Assembly: GCF_016654115.1 (NCBI RefSeq)
Contig: NZ_JAEQAZ010000059.1
Location: forward strand, 1-41,798
Direction of reading: 5' to 3'
DNA length: 41,798 nt
Source of the DNA: Streptomyces sp. MBT53
Lineage (GTDB): Bacteria; Actinomycetota; Actinomycetes; Streptomycetales; Streptomycetaceae
The notes beneath the pieces are model-generated. The model saw only the letters and a program-made list of their open reading frames with translations, did no database searches and had not been told where the DNA came from. The translations under genes and the position numbers were made by a program. Position 1 is the first letter of the stretch. The number at the start of each line of letters is the position of its first letter. Positions 35,770-41,798 of the stretch are shown here, piece by piece.

Positions 35770-36111
35770 TTGTCCAGGATTTCGAGACGGTCTCTGCTCG
35801 CACACTCCGGAACGACCGCCGTCGGCGCGATGGTCGGCGGCGCGGCGGCAGCACAGGCGGCCGAGGCCGCCGCGGACACCACGGCGGCCGACTTCCCCGC
35901 GGGAACACTCTTCACGGCAACGTCCGAGCTGGACATCCCCGGCCAGCTCCCGGGGCTCACAATCAAGTTCAGCGTCGCCACGATCGAGGTACCGGCGGCC
36001 AACGACATCACCGCCACGGAGATCGCCGACCTGCTCAACGACTTCGCCGCCTCCAAGGGCTGGCCGCCACTCACCTTCTACGGCACCCCGGCGCCCGCTC
36101 CGCTGAACTGA
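35770..36111 (+). CDS. Small Tat-exported protein of unknown function
   Basis: A 113-residue protein that I do not recognise. It begins with a twin-arginine signal (SRISRRSLLAHSG, then an alanine/glycine-rich hydrophobic stretch) with likely cleavage after AQA near 30, leaving about 80 mature residues. These include a beta-like segment LPGLTIKFSVATIEVP and an amphipathic helix ATEIADLLNDFAASKG, with no cysteine. The TTG start has a good GAGGGGG ribosome site 4 bases upstream and begins the signal peptide directly; an in-frame ATG at 35644 would add 42 residues of non-signal-like sequence. It stands between divergent acnA and the DUF4236 and HTH-MurA genes, and carries the same palindrome upstream as the latter. 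Confidence 0.7.
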   Translation: MSRISRRSLLAHSGTTAVGAMVGGAAAAQAAEAAADTTAADFPAGTLFTATSELDIPGQLPGLTIKFSVATIEVPAANDITATEIADLLNDFAASKGWPPLTFYGTPAPAPLN

Positions 36112-36164
36112 CGCCATAGTCCCGGGAGTTCGGGGTACCCGGTGCGGGACGAAAGGGGGCGGTC

Positions 36165-36362
36165 ATGCCGCTCACGTTCCGCAAGAGTTTCCGGATCCTT
36201 CCCTGGCTCCGGCTGAACATCAACAAGGGGTCCATGTCGTTCACGACAGGGGGCAAGCGCGGTCCTCGGTACACGCGTAGTACGTCCGGACGTCGTACGA
36301 CATCGATGGATTTGCCCGGACCCTTCGGGTGGCGCAAGACACGGACGAAGAAGGACGACTGA
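36165..36362 (+). CDS. DUF4236 family small basic protein
   Basis: A 65-residue basic protein. The N-terminal FRKSFRILPWLRLNINKGS, then MSFTTGGKRG, is the pattern of DUF4236, found as short stand-alone proteins or at the start of longer bacterial proteins; its function is unknown. An arginine/lysine-rich tail (GWRKTRTKKDD) follows. The ATG has AAGGGGG six bases upstream. It lies 53 bases after the Tat-protein gene and 64 bases before HTH-MurA, on the same strand. Confidence 0.8.
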   Translation: MPLTFRKSFRILPWLRLNINKGSMSFTTGGKRGPRYTRSTSGRRTTSMDLPGPFGWRKTRTKKDD

Positions 36363-36399
36363 CCGGGCGTCACCCGAACGGCCCCCTCGAGAGGCGCCA

Positions 36400-36420
36400 T
36401 CTCATATCTGAGATAACCTC
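36400..36420 (+). promoter_or_regulatory. Palindrome ATCTC-N6-GAGATAAC copy 2 over a leaderless -10
   Basis: ATCTCA-TATC-TGAGAT (36400-36415) continues into TAACCT at 36415-36420. TAACCT fits the TANNNT -10 consensus at exactly -12 to -7 from the HTH-MurA ATG, and there is no ribosome site. A leaderless mRNA with an operator over its -10 is the simplest reading. Confidence 0.6.
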
Positions 36421-36426
36421 GGCCCC

Positions 36427-37956
36427 ATGGCAGACGACTACCTCGTACGTATCGGCAAGCTCATCCGTGACGCCCGCCAGCACCGGGGCTGGACACAGAC
36501 GCAGCTTGCCGAGGCACTCGGCACCAGTCAGAGCGCCGTCAACCGCATCGAGCGTGGAAACCAGAACATCAGCCTTGAGATGATCGCTCGAATCGGTGAA
36601 GCGCTGGACAGCGAAATCGTCTCACTGGGCTATGCCGGCCCGATGCATCTGCGGGTCGTCGGCGGTCGTCGGCTCTCCGGTGCCATCGACGTGAAGACCA
36701 GCAAGAACGCGTGCGTGGCGCTGCTGTGCGCCTCGCTCCTCAACAAGGGGCGCACAGTGCTGCGCCGGGTCGCGCGGATCGAGGAGGTGTACCGCCTTCT
36801 GGAGGTACTCGGCTCGATCGGCGTCCGCACCCGCTGGATCAACGACGGTGTCGACCTGGAGATCGTGCCGCCGGCCGAGCTGGAGATGGACTCGATCGAC
36901 GCGGAGGCGGCCCGCCGCACCCGTTCGATCATCATGTTCCTCGGCCCGCTGCTGCACCGCATGGACAGCTTCAAGCTGCCGTACGCGGGCGGCTGCGACC
37001 TCGGCACGCGCACCATCGAGCCGCACATGATCGCGCTGCGCCGCTTCGGCCTCGACATCGCGGCGACCGAGGGCCTCTACCACGCCCAGGTCGACCGGTC
37101 CGTCACCCTCGACCGGCCGATCGTGCTGACCGAGCGCGGCGACACCGTGACCGAGAACGCGCTGCTCGCCGCCGCCCGCCACGACGGCACCACGGTCATC
37201 CGCAACGCCTCCTCCAACTACATGGTCCAGGATCTCTGCTTCTTCCTGGAGGCGCTGGGCGTACGGGTCGAGGGCATCGGCACCACCACGCTCACCGTGC
37301 ACGGCGTGCCGACCATCGACGTCGACGTCGACTACTCCCCCTCCGAGGACCCGGTCGAGGCGATGAGCCTGCTGGCCGCCGCCGTGGTCACGGAGTCGGA
37401 ACTGACGGTACGACGCGTCCCCATCGAGTTCCTGGAGATCGAGCTCGCGGTCCTGGAGGAGATGGGCCTCGACCACGACCGCACGCCCGAGTACGTCGCG
37501 GACAACGGCCGTACGCGCCTGGTGGACCTCACGGTCCGGCCCTCCAAGCTGGAGGCGCCGATCGACAAGATCCACCCGATGCCGTTCCCCGGCCTGAACA
37601 TCGACAACGTCCCGTTCTTCGCGGCGATCGCGGCGGTCGCGCAGGGCCAGACCCTCATCCACGACTGGGTCTACGACAACCGCGCGATCTACCTCACCGA
37701 CCTCAACCGCCTCGGCGGCAGGCTCCAACTCCTCGACCCGCACCGCGTGTTGGTCGAGGGCCCGACCCGCTGGCGCGCCGCCGAGATGATGTGCCCGCCC
37801 GCGCTCCGGCCCGCCGTGGTCGTCCTGCTGGCGATGATGGCGGCGGAGGGCACGTCCGTGCTGCGGAACGTGTATGTCATCAACCGGGGTTACGAGGATC
37901 TGGCGGAGCGGCTCAACTCCATCGGGGCGCAGATCGAGATCTTCCGCGACATCTGA
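36427..37956 (+). CDS. murA2: HTH-fused UDP-GlcNAc 1-carboxyvinyltransferase paralogue
   Basis: A 509-residue protein with a Cro/C1-type helix-turn-helix at 8-62 (WTQTQLAEALGTSQSAVNRI) fused to a complete MurA/EPSP-synthase domain (about 73-505). MurA transfers enolpyruvate from PEP to UDP-GlcNAc, the first committed step of peptidoglycan synthesis. Key residues are kept: K93 and N94 (TSKNAC), loop cysteine C190 (AGGCDLGTR, equivalent to E. coli C115) and the VYDNRAIYLTDLNRLGG segment. So it may be an enzyme, a regulator or both. Normal MurA is about 420-450 residues; the extra length is the HTH. The ATG has no ribosome site and directly follows a palindrome and -10 box. I recall the S. coelicolor orthologue SCO5998 next to aconitase. 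Confidence 0.92.
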   Translation: MADDYLVRIGKLIRDARQHRGWTQTQLAEALGTSQSAVNRIERGNQNISLEMIARIGEALDSEIVSLGYAGPMHLRVVGGRRLSGAIDVKTSKNACVALLCASLLNKGRTVLRRVARIEEVYRLLEVLGSIGVRTRWINDGVDLEIVPPAELEMDSIDAEAARRTRSIIMFLGPLLHRMDSFKLPYAGGCDLGTRTIEPHMIALRRFGLDIAATEGLYHAQVDRSVTLDRPIVLTERGDTVTENALLAAARHDGTTVIRNASSNYMVQDLCFFLEALGVRVEGIGTTTLTVHGVPTIDVDVDYSPSEDPVEAMSLLAAAVVTESELTVRRVPIEFLEIELAVLEEMGLDHDRTPEYVADNGRTRLVDLTVRPSKLEAPIDKIHPMPFPGLNIDNVPFFAAIAAVAQGQTLIHDWVYDNRAIYLTDLNRLGGRLQLLDPHRVLVEGPTRWRAAEMMCPPALRPAVVVLLAMMAAEGTSVLRNVYVINRGYEDLAERLNSIGAQIEIFRDI

Positions 37957-37969
37957 GCCGTTGTCGCGG

Positions 37970-38006
37970 GGATGCCGCCGTGCCTTTTACGGGTGCGGCG
38001 GCATCC
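37970..38006. terminator. Bidirectional hairpin between HTH-MurA and SUKH genes
   Basis: An 11-bp perfect stem (37970-37980 with 37996-38006), extended inward by four pairs including wobbles, with a T-rich loop. It lies 13 bases after the HTH-MurA stop and 8 bases from the convergent SUKH stop. Confidence 0.8.
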
Positions 38007-38014
38007 TCGACGGC

Positions 38015-38620
38015 TCAGTCTCCGAACATTCCGGCGTACGGGTCCGGTTCACCGGTCCACGGAGAGATTCCGGCCTTCCGGAGCCGCTGTTCCTCCTGCC
38101 TGTGCAGGAAGCGGGCGGAATCGACTCCCCAGAGCGAGACAGCGCCCAGCGGGCACTCGTCGAATTCCGCACGGAACAGGCGGCACAGGAACTCCGCCAT
38201 TCCGCACGGGTATTCGGTCCATCGTGCGTCGCCCCGACCCCACACCACCACGGGCCACTTGTCGGGATCGGCGTCCGTGGCCAGCCAGCACAGAAGGTCC
38301 GCGCTGGAATCCGCTCCCCAGACGATGAGACGCGGAGGCTCCGCCGCCCCCGGCCCGGAAGCTCGCCACACGTCCTCGGCGTTCGCCGATTCCTGCTGCA
38401 TGCCCATGTAGGAGGACTCGCCGCCAGGACCGACGTGGGTCTCAGGTGCCATCAGTGACAGGTAGTCGTCGATGGCACCTTCGCCGTACTCGGCCATGAA
38501 CTCCTTGTAGTCGCCGGGGAAGCGCGTTCCCCAACTGGCCTCGACAGCATCCCAGTCCACGGAGTCACCGGCTCCCGGAGGGGAGGGCATGATGCGCCGC
38601 AATTCCTCGACCCAGGACAC
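38015..38620 (-). CDS. SMI1/KNR4 (SUKH) family protein
   Basis: A 201-residue cytosolic protein of the SUKH superfamily. The N-terminal pattern WDAVEASWGTRFPGDYKEFMAEYGEGAIDDYLSL (about 23-56) is characteristic, and the middle LLCWLATDADPDKWPVVVWGRG also fits. Many SUKH proteins are immunity factors for polymorphic toxins, but others are general housekeeping-type proteins in Streptomyces. No toxin gene with a recognisable nuclease or deaminase domain is adjacent. The GTG start has GAGG eight bases upstream. It converges on HTH-MurA and is preceded by the zinc-ribbon gene on the same strand with a hairpin between. Confidence 0.82.
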   Translation of the reverse strand: MSWVEELRRIMPSPPGAGDSVDWDAVEASWGTRFPGDYKEFMAEYGEGAIDDYLSLMAPETHVGPGGESSYMGMQQESANAEDVWRASGPGAAEPPRLIVWGADSSADLLCWLATDADPDKWPVVVWGRGDARWTEYPCGMAEFLCRLFRAEFDECPLGAVSLWGVDSARFLHRQEEQRLRKAGISPWTGEPDPYAGMFGD

Positions 38621-38657
38621 GGATCCATCACCTCACGGAGGTTGTCACGGCGACAAG

Positions 38658-38680
38658 CCCGTCGGGGCTGAGCCGACGGG
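38658..38680 (-). terminator. Hairpin after the zinc-ribbon gene
   Basis: Perfect 8-bp stem CCCGTCGG/CCGACGGG with a 7-base loop, 5 bases past the zinc-ribbon stop. Confidence 0.6.
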
Positions 38681-38685
38681 GCCCT

Positions 38686-38910
38686 TCAGTCCGCCTGGGC
38701 GGCGAACAGTTCCAGGTGGGCGCAGGTGGGGCAACGGTAGGCGTCGATCTGCCAGCGCGGCCGGCCCATCCTCTTGGCGTTGCCGAGCGGACCTCGCTGC
38801 AGAGGGCCCGCGATCCATCGCGCGAACCCGCGGGCACCTTGGCCGGAGTCCTCGACGAAGCCTGGTTCCAGTCCCACCGCACCGCATTGGGTGCACCGTA
38901 TGTTGTTCAC
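38686..38910 (-). CDS. Small zinc-ribbon protein
   Basis: A 74-residue protein with two CxxC knuckles (C6/C9 in RCTQCG and C60/C63 in RCPTCA) separated by 50 residues, giving a likely zinc ribbon. Between them is a basic, Trp-containing segment (FARWIAGPLQRGPLGNAKRM). Specific role unknown; such proteins often bind nucleic acid or protein partners. The GTG start makes the first knuckle complete, although no ribosome site is clear. It stands between SUKH and ArsR genes on the same strand. Confidence 0.75.
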   Translation of the reverse strand: MNNIRCTQCGAVGLEPGFVEDSGQGARGFARWIAGPLQRGPLGNAKRMGRPRWQIDAYRCPTCAHLELFAAQAD

Positions 38911-38979
38911 AGGGGGAGCCTAGTGAGCCGTTGCGGGCGTTGGCCGTCAGGGCCTGCCTGTCCCGGGACCACGGTGGTC

Positions 38980-39342
38980 TCAGCGACCGACGCCGTGCAG
39001 TCGGCGTACCGGCGCGAGGGTCTGATGCGAGCGGGCGGTCAACTGGCCGACCATCACCCGCACGACCGTCACGATGTCGGGATCGTCGACGTAGTACACC
39101 TGGTGGCGGCCCTCACGGCGGGAGCGGACGAGGCCGGCGAGCTTCAGCTTCGACAGGTGCTGACTGACCGCCGGCAGCGCGCCGCCCACCCGGTCGGCGA
39201 GGTGCGTGACATCGCATTCCCCCTGGGACAGGGCCCACATGATGTGCAGCCGGGCCGCCGAGGCGAGCAGCCCGAACGCCGCGGCCGCCTCCACCAGAAC
39301 CTCGGCGGACGGATCCCCGTAGCCACCGACCTTCTCCGCCAC
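38980..39342 (-). CDS. ArsR-family transcriptional regulator
   Basis: A 120-residue winged helix-turn-helix repressor. The ArsR recognition region is TEST-like ALPAVSQHLSKLKLAGLVRS (about 55-75) followed by the wing RREGRHQVYYVDD. The usual metal motif ELCVCDL is replaced by GECDVTHLAD, with only C43 and H47, so metal sensing by that site is doubtful but not excluded. The GTG at 39342 was chosen because GGAGAG lies nine bases upstream; the frame is open ten codons further. No efflux pump or metal gene is adjacent, so the target is unknown. Confidence 0.85.
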   Translation of the reverse strand: MAEKVGGYGDPSAEVLVEAAAAFGLLASAARLHIMWALSQGECDVTHLADRVGGALPAVSQHLSKLKLAGLVRSRREGRHQVYYVDDPDIVTVVRVMVGQLTARSHQTLAPVRRLHGVGR

Positions 39343-39488
39343 AGTCCGCTCTCTCCATCGTGCCCACGTCACAGCCGATACTCACGCGCCCACCCAGTGT
39401 AGGGGCGAAGCGTCGCGCGGCGACACGCTGCCGTCCCTGGGCTCGCGCGAACAAGCAACCCTCACTCGTCCGCCACCGGCTGCTTCGT

Positions 39489-40799
39489 CTACACGGGCAG
39501 TGCGGGGAACACGGTCACCGAGCCGTCCTTGTCGCGGGCGATCTCGATCGCCACGTCCGCCGGACGGCCGTCGACCGTGACGCCGACGCCCAGTTGGTGG
39601 ATCCGGTGTGACGCGCTCATGAGGCGATCGACCTCGCTCGGTGTGAAGACGGGTCGCATACCGCTCGGGCGGGCCAGTTTCAGGGCCGACAGGCGTAGCA
39701 GGACACCGGCGACGCCCAACTCCAGTTCTTCGAGCCACTGTTGATCGCGCCTGAGCTGCCGGGTGAAGTTCTCGAACGGGTTGCCGGGATCGCTCTGGGC
39801 GTGCTCGACGGCCTGGAGGACGACGACCCGCCGCTTCAACGCGACGGCCAGGGCGGCGAGTTCGAGGTGGACGCGGAATGCGCCGCCCTGGTCGTCGACG
39901 CCGGGGAACGCCTTGGTCAGCGTGGCGAGTTCGACGGCCTCGTCCTCGGGAATCCCGTCGAGCGCGCTCCGCCAACGCCCCAGGCGGATCTCGACCTTGC
40001 TCAGAGCCGTGTCGATGGCGTGCACCGCCGAGTCGAGTCCCAGCGAGACACCGAGTCTGCCCTGATCGAGCAGGATGGCCGTGGCCTTGTCGATGGCGGC
40101 ACGACAGCCGCCGAGTGCGCTGCGCTCGTCGTCGAGCTTGTCCTCCTGGAGTTGCTCCAGGAGTTCCGTGATGTGTTCGATGGCCTGCCGGCGCTGCTGG
40201 TCGGCGTGCGCGCTCACTCCCACCGCGACGGCCATGAGCACGAGCGGGGCGGCGACGGTGAGCGCCGTACCGCCGGCGGCAACGGCCCCCGCAGTGGCAC
40301 CGGCCCCACCCACCGTGCCCACGGCGGCCGCTCCACCGACCGGCACGTAGGTCGCGTGGGCGACAATCCTTCCCGACGGCCCCACGAGCGGACCCAGGAT
40401 GCCACTGGCTCCCCCCTTCGGCGCCATCGAACGAACGACGCCCTGCCCGTACTGGGCGGCGACCTTCGCCGGAACCACAATGCGGTAGAGACACTCGCCG
40501 GAGGCGGTCGCCCTGGCCGCCGTGAGGGACGTGCGTGTCGACTGCGTGATGAACTGCGACAGGTGCTGCGCCAAGGGGCTCGCGGCGTCGAGCGGGATGC
40601 CACGGCCGCGGTCGATCTTTTCGGGAAGCGGATGCGCCTCCAGCGTGACGATCGGCTCGTCGGCCATGACGGCCAGCACTCCGCGCAGTTCGGCCAGGCG
40701 CTCGGCTGTCATCGACTCGCCAGCGGGCAGCCCCGGGGCCTTCACGTCGGCGGTCGCCAGCGTCCACACGGGTACGGTCGTCCTGCGGTCGTCGGTCAT
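39489..40799 (-). CDS. Unknown protein with central hydrophobic Gly/Ala segment
   Basis: I do not recognise this 436-residue protein. No signal peptide is seen. Residues 1-150 are mixed alpha/beta (ATADVKAPGLPAGES, VVPAKVAAQYGQGVVRS). Residues about 150-198 form a strongly hydrophobic Gly/Ala/Val stretch that could be one or two membrane helices, with a charged start to the following helix (HADQQRRQAIEHITELLEQLQEDK). Residues 200-390 are helical, partly coiled-coil-like, and the end (about 390-436) is a small beta-rich module (GVGVTVDGRPADVAIEIARD). The ATG has GGGGGAG three bases upstream. It lies 74 bases behind the lectin gene and 146 bases before ArsR. The hydrophobic hairpin followed by helices recalls pore-forming or membrane-remodelling proteins, but this is a guess. 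Confidence 0.75.
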   Translation of the reverse strand: MTDDRRTTVPVWTLATADVKAPGLPAGESMTAERLAELRGVLAVMADEPIVTLEAHPLPEKIDRGRGIPLDAASPLAQHLSQFITQSTRTSLTAARATASGECLYRIVVPAKVAAQYGQGVVRSMAPKGGASGILGPLVGPSGRIVAHATYVPVGGAAAVGTVGGAGATAGAVAAGGTALTVAAPLVLMAVAVGVSAHADQQRRQAIEHITELLEQLQEDKLDDERSALGGCRAAIDKATAILLDQGRLGVSLGLDSAVHAIDTALSKVEIRLGRWRSALDGIPEDEAVELATLTKAFPGVDDQGGAFRVHLELAALAVALKRRVVVLQAVEHAQSDPGNPFENFTRQLRRDQQWLEELELGVAGVLLRLSALKLARPSGMRPVFTPSEVDRLMSASHRIHQLGVGVTVDGRPADVAIEIARDKDGSVTVFPALPV

Positions 40800-40873
40800 C
40801 GTCTCCCCCTGTTCGTCCTGCAGCAGGGTACGTGTCCGCGGCGGACGAGAAGGGCGGGTCGGCACCGCCTCCG

Positions 40874-41798
40874 TCAGCGGGTGCTCCACTTCTGGTTGTC
40901 CTGGCCGTTGCAGTCCCAGAGTTGGAGCCGGGTGCCGTTGCCGGTCTTCTGGTCCTTGACGTCCACGCACTTGTTGGCCTGCGGATTGACCAGGTCGTTG
41001 CTGGAGTTGAGGCGGAACTGCTGGGCCGGGTTGCCGCTGCACACCGCGAGCTGGATCACCGCGCCGTTCGCCGACGAGCCCCAGGCGACGTCCATGCACA
41101 GGCCCATCGAACGGACCGTGCCGTCCGAACGGAAGTCCCACTTCTGCCAGTTCTTGGTGCCGCAGCTCCAGATCTGCAGCGGTGAGCCGTCGGTGCCCTT
41201 GTGCGCGACCATCTCGATGCACTTGTTGGAGGCGTGACTGTAGATGGTGGTGCCGGGCGCGGTGGTCACCGTCTTGGTGGCCGTGACCTTGGTGGTGGAC
41301 TTCTTCGAACTCCCGCCGGAGGACGCCTTCTTGGGGGCCTCGGCGGAACTGCCCGCGATCACCCCGGCACCGGAACCGGCACCAGCACCGGCACCGGCAC
41401 CGGCGGCCGCGGCTCCCCCGCCGTTCTTGACCGTGTTCTTCTTGCCGCCGCCCACCGTTTTCGAGGGAGTCGGTTTCGGCGAGGCCGGGTCCGGGCTGGC
41501 CGAACCGTAGGCCCCGGCACCGATGTTCGCCGTCGCGCCGTTCAACACGGTTCCGGCGTCGGCCACTTGCTCCGACGGCTTACCGTCCGAACTCGACCCG
41601 CCGCGCAGACCGGACACCAGGAACGGCACGCCGATCAACAGCGCGCCGGCTATCGCGGCACCGGCGAGGAGACCTCGGGAGGGGCGGCCGAAGGCGGGGG
41701 CCGCGACGGTGCCCTCGTCGGCGCCGGAACCGGCCCCGGCACCGGCACCGGACTCCGACGAGGCTCCGGTCGCGGTGGCCACGGCGGCCGTGGCGGCC
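40874..41798 (-). CDS. Membrane-anchored ricin-type beta-trefoil lectin (5' end outside window)
   Basis: The frame is open to the window edge, so the N-terminus is missing; an internal GTG at 41782 is a possible but not preferred start. Visible order: a Gly/Ala-rich, probably cytoplasmic tail, one transmembrane helix (GLLAGAAIAGALLIGVPFLV), a long disordered linker rich in Ser, Lys, Pro and alternating Ala-Gly, and a C-terminal ricin B/CBM13-like trefoil (last 125 residues, from TIYSHASNKCIEM). The latter has QxW-type repeats (LQIWSC..WQKWDF, LQLWDC..NQKWSTR). It would display a carbohydrate-binding domain outside the cell. In Streptomyces such tails occur behind regulatory or anti-sigma-like domains, but the missing part cannot be told. 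Confidence 0.8.
   Translation of the reverse strand, partial: AATAAVATATGASSESGAGAGAGSGADEGTVAAPAFGRPSRGLLAGAAIAGALLIGVPFLVSGLRGGSSSDGKPSEQVADAGTVLNGATANIGAGAYGSASPDPASPKPTPSKTVGGGKKNTVKNGGGAAAAGAGAGAGAGSGAGVIAGSSAEAPKKASSGGSSKKSTTKVTATKTVTTAPGTTIYSHASNKCIEMVAHKGTDGSPLQIWSCGTKNWQKWDFRSDGTVRSMGLCMDVAWGSSANGAVIQLAVCSGNPAQQFRLNSSNDLVNPQANKCVDVKDQKTGNGTRLQLWDCNGQDNQKWSTR

Noticed and set aside
41371..41400. Short regular repeats resembling an array
   Set aside because: Hexamer repeats in frame encoding an Ala-Gly linker; no spacer structure, so not CRISPR.

Overview
The window is high-GC actinobacterial DNA, almost certainly from a Streptomyces. Evidence: GC-rich third codon positions, frequent GTG/TTG starts, and a gene order (amino acid permease, dxs, xylose-type ABC operon, ROK regulator, NgcEFG-type sugar transporter ... 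aconitase, HTH-fused MurA) that I recall from the core chromosome of S. coelicolor (about SCO5998-SCO6014). That synteny comes from memory, not from a search.

Layout. 1-8.4 kb (all minus strand): the 5' part of an APC-family amino acid permease, dxs (isoprenoid precursors), a three-gene xylose-type ABC importer (binding protein, half-size ATPase, permease) and the ROK repressor/activator rok7B7. 8.5-11.9 kb: a CUT1 sugar importer without its own ATPase, matching NgcEFG (GlcNAc/chitobiose), with a candidate DasR site upstream of ngcE. 12.3-25.3 kb: a secreted glycan-degradation block. It holds two unrelated-subtype GH92 alpha-mannosidases, a small unknown gene, an AA10 LPMO with a CBM2 under a perfect CebR box, an MDR oxidoreductase with a MerR regulator, and a GH27 alpha-galactosidase. 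Both GH92 genes carry the same LacI-type palindrome GACAACGTTGTC in their promoters, but no LacI gene is present. 25.4-32.7 kb: an OmpR-type two-component system divergent from a large secreted subtilase, then a TrmB/LuxR-like regulator. 32.7-38.0 kb: aconitase with overlapping iron-box-like sites, a small Tat-exported protein, a DUF4236 protein, and a MurA paralogue fused to an N-terminal Cro/C1 HTH. 38.0-41.8 kb: an orphan SUKH protein, a small zinc ribbon, an ArsR regulator, an unknown protein with a hydrophobic Gly/Ala segment, and a membrane-anchored ricin-type lectin cut by the window edge.

How it works together. Much of the window concerns extracellular polysaccharide: secreted mannosidases, galactosidase and a cellulose-type LPMO release sugars, while the xylose and NgcEFG importers and Rok7B7 handle uptake and carbon control. 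The most unusual local system is the HTH-MurA fusion. Its gene and the small Tat-protein gene 0.8 kb upstream share an identically spaced palindrome, ATCTC-N6-GAGATAAC. At the MurA gene it sits over a good leaderless -10. This suggests that the cell-wall enzyme paralogue is itself a DNA-binding autoregulator.

No rRNA, tRNA, insertion sequence, CRISPR array or origin was seen. Several strong hairpin terminators separate the transcription units.
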